Origin: Macellibacteroides fermentans
GTDB taxonomy: Bacteria; Bacteroidota; Bacteroidia; Bacteroidales; Tannerellaceae
Direction: 5' to 3'
DNA length: 64,000 bases
NCBI RefSeq assembly: GCF_013409575.1
Contig: NZ_JACCCY010000005.1
Span: forward strand, 62,001 to 126,000
The position numbers and the translations under genes were made by a program. Position 1 is the stretch's first letter; each line of letters begins with the position of its first letter. The notes under the pieces were generated by a model that saw nothing but the letters and a program-made list of their open reading frames with translations, was not told the DNA's origin and ran no database searches. Positions 7,960-22,600 of this stretch are shown piece after piece.

Positions 7960-9414
7960 TCAGTCTTTTGAATTTACTTTGATAGTAGCTGTTTTTCTTA
8001 ATTTGGTTGCCCAATAGGCAAAACAGAGCAATAATGACGTTGTTGATATAAATCCGATAGCATATCCGTAGTCCAGAGGAAGACGGAATCCTTCGGGAGC
8101 AACAATAAGATAAGTTGTAGTTACCATTGTCATAAACAGCGCCGGAAGCAGGGTTATCCAATAATTCTTGTTCATTCTGACAAAATAGATTGTAATCATC
8201 CATAATGTAAAGGCTGCCAATGTTTGATTAGACCATGCGAAATAGCGCCAGATAACATCAAAATTGACTTGAAGAATGAAAAAACCGGCTATAAAAATGG
8301 GAGCCGAAAGGATAATGCGGTTGATTACCTTTTTTTGCTTATACTTCAGGAAATCGGCAACAATCAATCTTGCAGAACGAAATGCCGTATCTCCGGATGT
8401 AATGGGGGCGGCAATAACTCCAATAATCGCTAATAATCCGCCAAATTTACCGAGCCAGGAATGAGAAATCTTATCTACTACGACAGCAGCATTATTTCCG
8501 TTATCTGCTAAAAATTGTTGTAACCCACCTACATTTCCAAAGAAGCTCATGGCTGCAGCAGCCCATATAAGTGCGACAATTGCTTCTGCTATCATGGCTC
8601 CGTAAAAAACTCTTCTTCCTTGTTTCTCATTTTTGAGGCAACGAGCCATCAAAGGCGACTGAGTTGCATGAAATCCGGAGATAGCACCGCAGGCTATAGA
8701 AATAAAAAGCATCGGGAAGATTGGAAATTTATCTGGGTCGGCATTCATATTATGTAAATTGGATAAACTGGCTTCAGGGATTGGAGCACCCTGAATAAAT
8801 ATTGAAATACCAATACCTACCGCCATAAATAATAAAGCAAATCCAAAAAAAGGATAGATTCTTCCAATTAATTTGTCGATCGGAAGAATTGTGGCAAGAG
8901 TATAATAAATGAAAATAACAATAATCCAGAATGTATAATTCAAAACATCTGGAGTCATGTTAGCAAGTAACTTGGCCGGACCAGCAACGAAAACAACACC
9001 GACCAAGATCATAAGCATTAGTGTGAATGCCCTCATTAATTGTTTGAATCCGTTTCCCATATACCTGCCGGCTATTTCTGGTAAACTCATACCATTGTTA
9101 CGCAACGACATCATTCCGGATATATAATCGTGAGTGGCCCCTCCAAAAATACTTCCTAAAACAATCCATATAAAAGCAGATGGTCCATAAACAGCACCTA
9201 AGACTGCTCCAAAAATAGGTCCGAGACCTGCAATATTAAGAAACTGAATCAAAAAAATTTTACTCCAACTCATGGGTACGTAATCAACCCCATCTTCACT
9301 TTCATAGGCTGGAGTCTTCCTGTTCCCGTCAGCTCCGAACTGTTTCTCCACAAAAGTACCATAAATAAAATAACCACCAATTAATAAGACGATTGAACAA
9401 ATAAATGTAATCAT
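7960..9414 (-). CDS. CstA family carbon-starvation / peptide or pyruvate transporter
   Basis: A 484-residue polytopic inner-membrane protein with the CstA signature. The N terminus has ITFICSIVLLIGGYFIYGTF followed by DGVDYVPMSWSKIFLIQFLN and IAGLGPIFGAVLGAVYGP. Later come GATHDYISGMMSLRNNGMSL and GAISGFHATQSPLMARCLKN, all typical of the family. It is the short form common in Bacteroidota, shorter than the roughly 700-residue Escherichia coli CstA. Characterised relatives carry pyruvate or peptides, often induced under carbon limitation. Its start lies 35 bases after the stop of the hybrid regulator gene on the same strand with no clear separate promoter box, so it may be co-transcribed with the regulator. 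Confidence 0.9.
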   Translation of the reverse strand: MITFICSIVLLIGGYFIYGTFVEKQFGADGNRKTPAYESEDGVDYVPMSWSKIFLIQFLNIAGLGPIFGAVLGAVYGPSAFIWIVLGSIFGGATHDYISGMMSLRNNGMSLPEIAGRYMGNGFKQLMRAFTLMLMILVGVVFVAGPAKLLANMTPDVLNYTFWIIVIFIYYTLATILPIDKLIGRIYPFFGFALLFMAVGIGISIFIQGAPIPEASLSNLHNMNADPDKFPIFPMLFISIACGAISGFHATQSPLMARCLKNEKQGRRVFYGAMIAEAIVALIWAAAAMSFFGNVGGLQQFLADNGNNAAVVVDKISHSWLGKFGGLLAIIGVIAAPITSGDTAFRSARLIVADFLKYKQKKVINRIILSAPIFIAGFFILQVNFDVIWRYFAWSNQTLAAFTLWMITIYFVRMNKNYWITLLPALFMTMVTTTYLIVAPEGFRLPLDYGYAIGFISTTSLLLCFAYWATKLRKTATIKVNSKD

Positions 9415-9449
9415 ACAATTCTGAGTTTTAATAGTTTTTAGATAAAGTG

Positions 9450-12400
9450 TTATATTTTTCCCGGCAAATTACGTGGTTTTTTTATAATTATGGCACTGTT
9501 GCTATCATTATTTTTTAATACGGACCTATTTTTATCAATACAATCAGCTTTCATTTTTTCATTCATTCCGGTCTGCTCTGATCGATACTTGGACGGAGAT
9601 GTACCGTATGCCTGTTTAAATACAGTACTAAAGTATTGTTGATTGGAGAAACCTGTTTTATCTGCAATTTCCATAATCGTTAAATCTGTATTGACTAATA
9701 AATGAGTAGCTTCCGTTAGCCTGATTTTGTTAATATAATCTTTTATGCCTATACCTACCAGTTCTTTCATTTTGTTGTATATCGAGGCACGGCTCATTGC
9801 CAGATTGTCTGCTATAAACTGAACATCCAGGGTGGAATTACTTAGGTTTTTGTTTATCAAAGCATTTAAATTTATCATAAATTTTTCATCTGCATTACTG
9901 TATGTAGATTCTATAGGTGAAATCACTACAGAAGTTTCCTTATGCCTGATTTTTGTAAGTTCTCTTCCTCTGATAATGTTTTTGGCTACCGCTACCAGTA
10001 AATCAATTTCAAAAGGTTTAGAAATATAGACATCCGCACCTAACTTATATCCCAAATCGGAACTTTCCTGACCGCTCAAAGCTGTAAGAAGAATAACTGG
10101 TATATGGCTTATTTCAATATCTTCTTTAATTTTTTTACATAATTCAAAACCATCCATTTGAGGCATCATAACATCCGACGCAATTATATCAGGATGTTTT
10201 TGTGCTATAATACTAAGGGCGCTAACTCCATTTTCTGCCACATAAACCTGATTAAAGTACTCCTTTAATGTTTGCTTCAGATAGTTTCTAAGGTCGGGTT
10301 CATCTTCAACAATTAAAATAGTATACTTATTTAATTCAAAGGAGTCTGTTATTACAGGAGCTTTATCTTCTGAACTGTTGAAAATAAACTCATTCATCAT
10401 GCCCGTTTTATTGCTTATCACCTGAGTTTCTTTTAGAGATAGAGGTAACTCTATAAAGAAGGTAGCTCCTTTTGAGGGATTATTTTCTGCACCAATGAAG
10501 CCACCATGCATTTTTACAAGAGCTTTAGCGTAAGAAAGGCCAATCCCGCTACCGCTTCGATCGTGTACACCTTGATATAATCTGTTGAAGAGTTTATTGG
10601 GATCTACATTATTTAATCCAATTCCCTCATCAGAGATGCTGATTCGCACACTATTATCTTTCTTTTGTGTAGAAACAATCGTTTTAGTTCCGGATTCACT
10701 AAATTTCAATGCATTAATCAGCAGATTGGAAAGAACGATCTCTATCTTAACTTCATCAAACGAGATACATCCAACCGTTGGGTCCAAATCGTAAGACAAC
10801 TCAATTCCAGAGGATTTATATTCCATCCGGAAATCATCGGCGATTGATACAATCCAATTGTTGAGATCGTGCTGTTTTAAAGAAAGCGAGTTCTGTCCTT
10901 CATCCATCTTATGTGCATCAAGAACCATGTTTATTGTATTTTTCATTTTATGCACTTGTTTGTAAATGGAGCTTAGCTGACTACTTACAGTTTCCTCAAG
11001 ATTGCTTTTATCAAGCATTCGTTTTAAGGGGGCATAAATTAAGGTGAGTGGGGTTCTTAGTTCATGACTGATGTTAATTAAGAAACTTATTTTTTCTTCA
11101 TAGATGAGTTGTTCTTGTTCTTTTAGTTTCCATTTTAATTTATTCTCTTTTCTGAGAATACTATAACGGAATAATACATAGGCTAAAGTAAAGAAAAACA
11201 ATAAGTAAAGAGCGGTAAACCATCCGCTTTTCCACCAGGGCCCTTTTACGTGTAAATTAAGTACCTCAACAGGAGCACTCCAATTACCATCGCGTCCTAA
11301 ACAAGAAGCCATAATTCGATATTTACCACTAGGAAGTGTGTGTAATGTTAAGGAGTTGCTTTGTGAGGAGATTAATTCATGAGATTCACCAATAATTTCG
11401 TAACGAAATATCTTTTTTCTCATTGGATCTTTCTCTTGGGCGATCACATTAAGACTTAATGTTGAATAATTCCAAGGGATGGATAAAGTGTTCTCACCTT
11501 CTTCTATATTGCAAATAGCTCCGTCCAGTTCCACACTCATCAGACTGATAACAGGTTCCGGAAAATCATTGAAAGGAATTGTGTTTTTTATCTGAACCAG
11601 ACCGTTTACTCCTCCGATGAATAAATCTCCCGAACGAGTAAGAAGGGTGGATTTGTTTACATATTCATTGGCGAAAACGCCATCAGATTCTCCGAAAGCA
11701 ACAAATTTGTTCTCGGAAGGGAGATAGGCAAATAATGAATTGTGTGTACCTACCCATATCCTTCCGTTCGAATCGGAAGTTAGAGATGTTACACCGCTGA
11801 ATAACTGCGTCTGAATTTTCTTTATCTTCTTTGTGGTAGCGTTGATTTGAAATAATCCGTTGTTGGATGTGCCAATCCAGAAATAATTTTCATCATCTTT
11901 ACAAAATGCTTCGATGTTTCTTATAGAATCCGGAAACGTTATGAGTGTCCGAATCGTTTTTTGTCTGTTATCAATTTCTATAATTGAATTTCCTGCAATG
12001 AGATGTGTTTGTGTTTCATTAAAATGAAATTTCTGGGGGTACCAAATGCCAACTTCTTGGTTTACTGAAGGAAGTATTTCTACTTTTTTGCTTTTGTAAT
12101 TGTAGAAGTAGGGAGTGTCAGCTAGCAAAAGAAGATTTTCTTTGTCTAATAATGCAATATTGACGGAATATCCACTATTGAAGATCCGGTTACTTTCCGT
12201 TGCATTCCATATTTCCAATTTACGAAAACTGCCATTGCGTTTATCGAACAGAAATAACCCTTTACTGAAAACAGAGCAAACCAATTCGTTGTTGCTGTAT
12301 TGAGAAAGTGAAATTATTTTATTACCATATGTAGAGGGGTAATGTTTAAAAGTCTTGTTCGTGGAATCAAACCTGTTAATTCCGCCTCCATCCGTTCCGA

Positions 12401-13526
12401 TCCAGATAATTCCGGATGGATCTTCAAAAAGGCTGGTTACCGTTTTGTCCGACAAACCATAAGGAGTATTCAACGGAGCTTCCTTGTATGTTTTGATGTA
12501 TATCTCTTTAATGCCTATTAACCCGTTTCGAATACTTCCGGCCCACATATAATCTTCATCATCATTGTAAAGACTGACAATGGAATTGACTGGAATTGAA
12601 TAAGGATCGCCTGGTCTGTGCTCTATAACACGGAAAGAAAAGTTGTTTAAATCAAGTACAGATAATCCTCCACCGTCTGTAGCTATCCATAGCTGATTGT
12701 TTTTTTCAATCATGCGAAGAACAACATTATTACTTAAGCCCGAATTACTGGTTGAAAACTGATGAATGAGTTTTCCTTCTTTCGAATAACAATTTAGTCC
12801 TTGACCATAAGGAGCCACCCATATCCTATCAGAGGAATCAATATAAGAACTGGAAATATTACTTTCATTTATAGATGATATTTTTTTTAGTGTTTGATCC
12901 TGCAGATCGAACAACCACATGCCTTTCCATTTACACGTAATAATAACCTTACCCGTGTATTCTGATTCTCCAGATCGCCAAAGGGCCAGATTGTTTATCA
13001 TCTCGTTTTTTATGGGATTATCTGTTGCCTCCAACATCGATAGTTTCTCAGACTTATAATCAAAGCTGAAAAGACGACCGGATTCTCCAAAAAGAATACG
13101 ATCATGCATAGTAACAAAACTTTGAGGATTAATACGCTGCTTTTCGAATGTAACAGTTGTAAAGTCATCCGTCTCCCTGTTGTAGGTTGCCAACCCTCTG
13201 TCGGTCCCAATCCAGATGTTTTTAAGTGAATCTTCTGCTATAAAGTAGATATAATTCCCCGGGAGCGACTGGTTGTTGTTTATTTCGTTGTAATAGGATT
13301 TTACCTCCGATTGGTTATATCTGTTTAATCCGAATTTCGTTCCAATCCAGATCATTCCTTTATTGTCTTTCAACATGCAATAAACGGTTGACTGTGACAA
13401 TCCCTCTTGCAATGAAATTTGTTTGAAATAATATTCTGGAATTGCATTGCCAGATACAGTAAAAAAAATAAATAAGGCAATGAAACAGATGAAACGTTTA
13501 TAATACATACTAGTTGTCATATACAT
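9450..13526 (-). CDS. Hybrid two-component system (HTCS) sensor kinase-response regulator with AraC output
   Basis: A 1358-residue one-piece sensor and regulator of polysaccharide use. In order: signal peptide (YYKRFICFIALFIFF), two seven-bladed periplasmic propellers of the regulator-propeller type (repeats such as GMIWIGTKFGLNRYN and GIIWIGTDGGGINRFD), a Y_Y_Y domain at about 690-760, one membrane span near 770-795, HisKA with phosphorylated His in INISHELRTPLTLI (about 818), HATPase (ISDEGIGL near 968), a receiver with Asp in IIASDVMMPQMDG (about 1117) and a C-terminal AraC HTH (about 1240-1335). All catalytic residues are present. HTCS proteins bind a glycan fragment outside and activate the linked SusCD locus. 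Here the divergent beta-galactosidase and the nearby susCD genes are the likely targets. Met7 is an alternative start. Confidence 0.95.
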   Translation of the reverse strand: MYMTTSMYYKRFICFIALFIFFTVSGNAIPEYYFKQISLQEGLSQSTVYCMLKDNKGMIWIGTKFGLNRYNQSEVKSYYNEINNNQSLPGNYIYFIAEDSLKNIWIGTDRGLATYNRETDDFTTVTFEKQRINPQSFVTMHDRILFGESGRLFSFDYKSEKLSMLEATDNPIKNEMINNLALWRSGESEYTGKVIITCKWKGMWLFDLQDQTLKKISSINESNISSSYIDSSDRIWVAPYGQGLNCYSKEGKLIHQFSTSNSGLSNNVVLRMIEKNNQLWIATDGGGLSVLDLNNFSFRVIEHRPGDPYSIPVNSIVSLYNDDEDYMWAGSIRNGLIGIKEIYIKTYKEAPLNTPYGLSDKTVTSLFEDPSGIIWIGTDGGGINRFDSTNKTFKHYPSTYGNKIISLSQYSNNELVCSVFSKGLFLFDKRNGSFRKLEIWNATESNRIFNSGYSVNIALLDKENLLLLADTPYFYNYKSKKVEILPSVNQEVGIWYPQKFHFNETQTHLIAGNSIIEIDNRQKTIRTLITFPDSIRNIEAFCKDDENYFWIGTSNNGLFQINATTKKIKKIQTQLFSGVTSLTSDSNGRIWVGTHNSLFAYLPSENKFVAFGESDGVFANEYVNKSTLLTRSGDLFIGGVNGLVQIKNTIPFNDFPEPVISLMSVELDGAICNIEEGENTLSIPWNYSTLSLNVIAQEKDPMRKKIFRYEIIGESHELISSQSNSLTLHTLPSGKYRIMASCLGRDGNWSAPVEVLNLHVKGPWWKSGWFTALYLLFFFTLAYVLFRYSILRKENKLKWKLKEQEQLIYEEKISFLINISHELRTPLTLIYAPLKRMLDKSNLEETVSSQLSSIYKQVHKMKNTINMVLDAHKMDEGQNSLSLKQHDLNNWIVSIADDFRMEYKSSGIELSYDLDPTVGCISFDEVKIEIVLSNLLINALKFSESGTKTIVSTQKKDNSVRISISDEGIGLNNVDPNKLFNRLYQGVHDRSGSGIGLSYAKALVKMHGGFIGAENNPSKGATFFIELPLSLKETQVISNKTGMMNEFIFNSSEDKAPVITDSFELNKYTILIVEDEPDLRNYLKQTLKEYFNQVYVAENGVSALSIIAQKHPDIIASDVMMPQMDGFELCKKIKEDIEISHIPVILLTALSGQESSDLGYKLGADVYISKPFEIDLLVAVAKNIIRGRELTKIRHKETSVVISPIESTYSNADEKFMINLNALINKNLSNSTLDVQFIADNLAMSRASIYNKMKELVGIGIKDYINKIRLTEATHLLVNTDLTIMEIADKTGFSNQQYFSTVFKQAYGTSPSKYRSEQTGMNEKMKADCIDKNRSVLKNNDSNSAIIIKKPRNLPGKI

Positions 13527-13653
13527 GAATTATATAAATGTAAAAGTACAGTTTTATTTTGGAAAATTAAAAAACCACACTTCATTCATTCTATTATAAA
13601 CAAAAATGTAATAAGAATAGACAAAAACACACTTTTTGAAGAACTAGGAGTGC

Positions 13654-13661
13654 TATCTTTG
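13654..13661 (+). promoter_or_regulatory. -7 promoter box upstream of the beta-galactosidase
   Basis: TATCTTTG matches TAnnTTTG. A TTTG at 13635-13638 is only 15 bases upstream, shorter than usual, as might occur at an activator-dependent promoter. The leader before the ATG at 13875 would be about 200 bases. Confidence 0.4.
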
Positions 13662-13751
13662 CCAATATTAAAACAATACGCTGAAATACAGACCGTAACA
13701 AGTTTTACGGTAAAAGATATACGTTACCAAAGCTAGATTTATAATACATAA

Positions 13752-16967
<3,216 letters not shown>

Positions 16968-16998
16968 GATAAATACTTATTTCGGTGGTAGATATTAT

Positions 16999-17040
16999 AA
17001 AATGAGGATGAAACTTTTCAGGTTTCATCCTCATTTTTTT
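16999..17040 (+). terminator. Rho-independent terminator after the beta-galactosidase gene
   Basis: A 16-bp perfect stem AAAATGAGGATGAAAC / GTTTCATCCTCATTTT with a 7-base loop, ending in a T run. It begins 32 bases past the stop codon. Confidence 0.9.
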
Positions 17041-17539
17041 GATTACTTATCTCTTAATTAGGATCGTTTAGTCCTTGGATTTACCCATATGAAATAAACT
17101 TTATCAAGTTGTGATATTCTTTAAAAGAGTATCCTTAATAGATGATATCCCCTATGTGGATAAGGTGTTATAATCTGGGTTCTGCTTTAATTAATTTTTT
17201 GTTATTAATTTCAATCTTTCTTTGCCTTTTTATGAAGGATTATAAATATGTATATACACTGTTCTATTTGTTTGGTAGTAACTTCCTGTTTGTTGAATCT
17301 TGTTTCGTTTTATCCGATCTGAAGTGTGTACATATCCCTTGGTAAGAAGCCCTGTAATTAGGTGTGTTTAGAGGCTGTTTGTATGGGTCGGAATTGGTAA
17401 AAGCAATAGACTGGGACCTAAGTCCTGCGCGTTCCTTGTATTGACTGTAATAGGGGAGGAATTGGTTTAAGCAGTAGGCTGGAATATAGGTATCTATATT
17501 ATACCATAAATGAATAGCTGGAATAGGGTTGAAAAGGAA
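17041..17539. other. Non-coding stretch between two terminators
   Basis: About 500 bases between the beta-galactosidase terminator and the hairpin at 17540. An ATG frame at 17142-17345 (67 codons, hydrophobic) is possible but has no promoter box or family likeness, and I do not call it a gene. Two imperfect 26-base copies starting GAATTGGT lie at 17391-17416 and 17459-17484 (21 of 26 match). CTAAGTCCT at 17418-17426 repeats the 3' arm of the next terminator. Confidence 0.5.
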
Positions 17540-17587
17540 AGGACTTAGTCAGCTATCCATATGGATAGTAACTAAGTCCTTTTTTTA
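17540..17587 (+). terminator. Long palindromic terminator, probably bidirectional, at the end of susD
   Basis: AGGACTTAGT (17540-17549) pairs with ACTAAGTCCT (17571-17580). Inside lies the perfect palindrome CTATCCATATGGATAG (17553-17568). Seven T follow on the plus strand. On the minus strand the stem is followed by TTTCCTTTTC, so it may also end susD transcripts. Confidence 0.75.
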
Positions 17588-17626
17588 TTATTCAGCTAAT
17601 CTTAATCAGCTATCTGTAATCAGTAT

Positions 17627-19633
17627 TTATTCAGCAGCCGGACCAGAAGTAACAGGCCAGTATGGGTTTTGATAAATAGTTGATTGAGAAGCATCATCCT
17701 GATTTGGAGAAGCCAATTGAAGCTCTCTTACACCGATAGGATACAAATAGTTTGCTTTGCTCCAGTTGTAGCCGTTGAAAACCTCATTGTTAGCCTGTAC
17801 CTTTTGGTAAGGGCGAAGATACTTGCTCAGACTCTTATTGCTTACATTGGCTTTTGCACTACCGTCAGAAATTAGAAGATTTTTGATTTCGCCGGTTGGT
17901 ACACCGTTAACTTTTACCTCTTCGTAATAATTCTTAGCTTTGTATGCTTCATCCCAAAGGTTGAACCCTTCAACTACATAGTTTTTCACCATATCCATAG
18001 CTCTCCAACGCTTCAGGTCATCCATTCGCATTCCTTCGCCCATGAATTCGTTTCTACGTTCACGACGAATGTTGAACAGGGTAGCATCAACTAACTTTTC
18101 GCCAGAGTATTTTCCCCAGTCATTTTCCAATGCTAAATTGGTTGCATTGATTGTTTTGTTGAAGTCGGTGTCAACACCTGCTCTTTCACGAATTGCTCTC
18201 CAATAGTTGGCTGCGGTTGCATCTATAGATTTGTTTTTCATATAAGAAGCTTCCAAATAGTTTAAGTAAGCTTCAACACCACGATAAACAATAGATCCAT
18301 AAGTACACATCAACTCAGAACCCGGAGCTTGAGCCGGATCATAAGAGAAACATTTACGCATGCGGTAACCAGTTACATCACGAACTTCTTCAAGACCGAT
18401 AATGTTGGGTGCGCCGAAGAAAGTAGTATCATTTGATGTAGCCAAACGATCTTCTTCGCCGGCAAGGAACAACTGTAAACGATCGTCGCGCTCTGCTTTT
18501 GTCTTCATAATGCTTTCATCTCCTGCATATCCAGAACCAGTCGCATAGATTGGTAAGCCGTTTTTCATCACAAAGCCATCAACAAAACCTTTAGTTAAGC
18601 CATAGTTACCACCGTTACGGATATATACACTAACACCGTGAGTGGTATAATCTGCATTGTAAGACTTCCAGAAAATAACTTCGTCGAATTTAGACATATC
18701 CTCTGCAGCAAACATCTCGAAATATGGATTCCAGTTTGAGAAGGCAGTACCTGCAGGATTTAAGTTTCCAGAATTTGGTGTAAGATCAATCTGATCTGCT
18801 ACCAGTTTTGATGATTCCATGGCTTCTGTCAGGAAGTAATCAATTTCTGCATCCAGATTGATTGAAAATCCTTTGTTGTAATCCATGTTTGCACCTGGCC
18901 ATCCGGCTTCTCCCGGAACACGAGGAGTACCTCTGTGGTATGTAAGGAAGCTTGCTTCATATAAGGCAACCCGGCTCTTAAGCAATAAAGCTGCATTTTT
19001 GGTCAATCTGTTTTTATTCTTAAAGCTTTCCTGCATCAGATCGATTGCTTTATCAAGGTCTTCGATAATGAAACGGGCAACTTCGTTACGAGGACGACGT
19101 TTGCTTGCTTCCATCAATACATTGTGCTGATCAACCAATGTAGATGTAACAATTGGGAAGTCGCCAAACATTTTTAGCTTGTTAAAGTATTCCAATGCAC
19201 GAAGGAAATACATCTCGCCAATATAATGTTTGATATTCTTCTCAGAACCTTGAATTGATTTTACTTCGTATTTTGGCAATACCTGTTCAAAGAAATAGTT
19301 GAAGGCGCGGATCCGGCTAAAGTTCCAGTTTCCTCCTGCATTTTCAGGAACTTTCCAGTTTCCTTTAACATACATGTTATAGTTGGCATTGCTTGTTGCC
19401 TGGTTGTCTGTTCCGTTGTCCAGGTTAAGTGTACCTACTCCCCATCCGCTGTGAACCGGAAAGCTATAATAGGATACAGTATAGGCGGCCAGATCTGCCT
19501 CTGCATTAAAGTATTGTGTAGGTGTTACCTGGTCTAATGGCTCTCTGTCAAGGAAATCGTTACAGGAGCTCAATAACAAACCACCCATTGCAATACATGA
19601 TAGTGCTATGTTTTTGCTTATTTTAAGTTTCAT
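17627..19633 (-). CDS. SusD/RagB family surface glycan-binding lipoprotein
   Basis: A 668-residue protein with a lipoprotein signal (SCIAMGGLLLSSCNDFLDRE, Cys about residue 24). It has the SusD TPR-rich body: early AYTVSYYSFP, IGEMYFLRALEYFNKLKMFG around residues 135-160, and the conserved C-terminal RRERRNEFMGEGMRMDDLKR segment (about 520-540). SusD proteins sit on the outer leaflet, capture glycan and close over the SusC channel. The start lies 15 bases after the susC stop, so the two are translated from one mRNA. The terminal YPIGVRELQLASPN motif is also typical. The bound glycan is unknown, but the neighbouring GH2 enzyme suggests a beta-galactoside. Confidence 0.95.
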   Translation of the reverse strand: MKLKISKNIALSCIAMGGLLLSSCNDFLDREPLDQVTPTQYFNAEADLAAYTVSYYSFPVHSGWGVGTLNLDNGTDNQATSNANYNMYVKGNWKVPENAGGNWNFSRIRAFNYFFEQVLPKYEVKSIQGSEKNIKHYIGEMYFLRALEYFNKLKMFGDFPIVTSTLVDQHNVLMEASKRRPRNEVARFIIEDLDKAIDLMQESFKNKNRLTKNAALLLKSRVALYEASFLTYHRGTPRVPGEAGWPGANMDYNKGFSINLDAEIDYFLTEAMESSKLVADQIDLTPNSGNLNPAGTAFSNWNPYFEMFAAEDMSKFDEVIFWKSYNADYTTHGVSVYIRNGGNYGLTKGFVDGFVMKNGLPIYATGSGYAGDESIMKTKAERDDRLQLFLAGEEDRLATSNDTTFFGAPNIIGLEEVRDVTGYRMRKCFSYDPAQAPGSELMCTYGSIVYRGVEAYLNYLEASYMKNKSIDATAANYWRAIRERAGVDTDFNKTINATNLALENDWGKYSGEKLVDATLFNIRRERRNEFMGEGMRMDDLKRWRAMDMVKNYVVEGFNLWDEAYKAKNYYEEVKVNGVPTGEIKNLLISDGSAKANVSNKSLSKYLRPYQKVQANNEVFNGYNWSKANYLYPIGVRELQLASPNQDDASQSTIYQNPYWPVTSGPAAE

Positions 19634-19648
19634 AAGATCGTAAATAAA

Positions 19649-22600
19649 TTAGAAATTAACATTCAAACCAACAGAAATCGTTTTGCTTAACGGGTATAAT
19701 TTACCATCACCCCAATCGCTGCCAATAGTTTCAGGATCAAAGATTTTGGACATACTGCTGAATGTAGCAAGATTATCGCCCGAAACATATACACGAACAG
19801 ATTGCATACCTGCCTTGCTCGTTATGCTTTTTGGAAGGGTATAACCCAACTGAATATTCTTCAAACGCAGGTAGGATGCATCTTGCAAGTAGCGCGACTG
19901 AGTTTGCATGTTTTTTTGTGAATTAAACAATGGTCGAGGATAAAAGGCATTCAGGTTAGCACCCAATGTATTGTCTTCTCCACGGAAGAAGTCCCAATGT
20001 TCTGTAAATCCTGCCGATTGCCACATACCACCAGTTGCTCCCCAGAAGTAAGCGCCACTTACCCAGTAGTCTCTTTTACCGATACCCTGGAAGAATACGC
20101 TGAAGTCGAACCCTTTGTAGGCAGCATCCAATGTGATACCATAGTTGTAACGAGGCGTATTGTTACCGATAATCTTCATATCACCATGGTCTTCTAACGT
20201 ATTAGCTCCGTTGCTGATTTCGCCATCACCATTCAGGTCGGCATACATAACATCGCCAGCTCCCCACTGATTACCCAGACGGCTCTGATTTACCTTAGCC
20301 AAGTGTGCATCCATCTCTTCCTGTGATTTTGCAATACCAAGCGTTGTATAACCCCAGATGTCGCCATTCATTCTTCCGTTGTACCAAGTACCTAAGCTGT
20401 AGCTTTTGTTTGGATAACGGGTTACTTTCTGTTGAGCGTCAGATACCACGGCTTTCATTCCGTAAGAAAAATCTCCGATGCGGTCTCTCCAGGATAATTC
20501 AAGTTCGAAACCATACGATTCCATATCTGAATTGTTGATTTTAGGAACTCCTGTACCTAATACCGAAGATAATTCGGGAGCAGGACCTACCATGTCTTTT
20601 GTAGAACGCTTAAAGTAGTCGAATGTACCAGTCAGACGGTTGTTAAATGCACCCCAGTCCAAACCTATGTTCCACGATTCGATTGTTTCCCATGTCATCA
20701 ATGAGCTAACAATACCTGGAGCATAGGCTGTATTTGTCTTTTCACCGTCAATCAGCCACAAACCATTGTTTGTTCCAACGCTCATGGTTTGATAGAAAGG
20801 ATACCAAAGCTTAGTATTCATATTTCCAAGCTGACCCCATGAGCCTCTTAATTTCAAAGTGCTGACCTTATCTGTATAATCTGCAAAGAAATCTTCACGA
20901 GCAATGTTCCAACCCAATGAGAAGGATGGGAATACACCCCAACGCTCGTCACCTACGAAACGAGATGTTCCATCGTAGCGCACATTGGCTTCAACCAAAT
21001 AACGCTCTTTGTAGTTATAGTTTAAACGACCGAAGAATCCCGCAGTTGACCAATGTGCATAACCTCCACCTATAGTAGGATTGATAGTTGTAGTATTTAC
21101 AGTGGGAACATTTGGCGTAATTAAACCATCACCCTGCGCACTCAGGCTTCTGGTTTTCATTACTTCAGCATTGAAACCAGCCATTACTTTGAAGTAGTGG
21201 CCATTGTCGAATTGCTTGAAATAGTCAGAGTAAATATTGGTTGTCATGAAGTTTTCCTTATAACCATACTCGTTTACAGTAGTTGAACCTACAGCACGTC
21301 CGTCCCATGAAAATGCATATTGATCGCCATTTACGTCGTGTGCATATACAGGAAGTACTTCCCAATGTTGAAAGTTGGTAATTGAATTGATATTTCCCTC
21401 TGCATAGATCTTCCAATCTTTGATAGGTTCAATTACCAATTGCAACTGTTGGTAAGAATAGTCCTTCTGGTTCTTCTGTATACCACCATCTTCCATCTGA
21501 ATTACTTCATTACCTTCCATATAATATCCGTTTGGATCGTATACGGGGTTTGTCGGCCAGCGACGGGCAATGTTGTGGAAAAATAGACCTGTCATATATG
21601 ACGGACGTTTGTAATCTTCACGAATCCACTTAGAGCTATAATTTAGTTTTACGTGATCTGAAAGAGTAGCATTAATCTTACCATTCAACGTGTAGCGATT
21701 AAACTTGTCTTTTCCGTGTGCAATTAGACCATTCTGATCCAAAAAGTTACCACTAACAAGATAAGTTACTTTTTCATTACCACCGCTAACACTTAGATTG
21801 TGCTCATGGGATGGAACCCAATCCTTATACATTTCATTAAACCAGTCTGTATCAGCATTAGCTCCGGTATAGTTGTTCCAGCGATTGTTTGTTGTGTTTA
21901 TCGTAGCACCATCAGTTATTTCACCCTTTTGGTAAGCTAAAATACGCTGCATCTGTGTTTCGCTGAATACGGCACCCTGACCCGAGTTCTTGGCTGCTTC
22001 GTTGAAATACTGGGCAAATTTGTATGAATCCAACATATCAGGAACCGCCAACGCATCTGTAAAACGCACGTTGCCAGAATAGTTTACATTGGTTCTTCCT
22101 GATTTACCAGATTTAGTAGTAATCAAAATTACCCCGAAAGCACCTCTGGCTCCGTAGATAGAAGCCGAAGCCGCATCCTTAAGAACAGAAATACTTTCGA
22201 TATCCTGCGGGTTGATGGCATTCATGTTTCCTTCTACTCCATCAATCAATACCAATGGAGATGAATTAGATCCGTCTCCGATAGTACCTGCTCCACGGAT
22301 GTTTACATTTAAACTATTGTCCAGGGCACCACCTGATGTGTTTACAGAAAAGTTCAAACCGGGAACAACCCCTTGCAAAGCCTGAGATACGTTCTGAACC
22401 GGACGCGATTCGATCACTTCAGATCCAACCATGCTAACAGCACCGGTTACGTTCACTTTCTTCTGTGAGCCGAAACCTACAACTACTACTTCGTCAAGTG
22501 TTTTTGAATCTACCTTCAGAACAACATCCAGTGTTGATTGTGTAGTAATAACCGTTTCGAAATCCTGATAGCCAATATAGGAAATCTTTAATGTACTTCC

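Noticed and set aside
17142-17345. 67-codon hydrophobic frame between the beta-galactosidase and susD
   Set aside because: AT-rich, no promoter box, no recognisable pattern; its hydrophobicity follows from T-rich codons.
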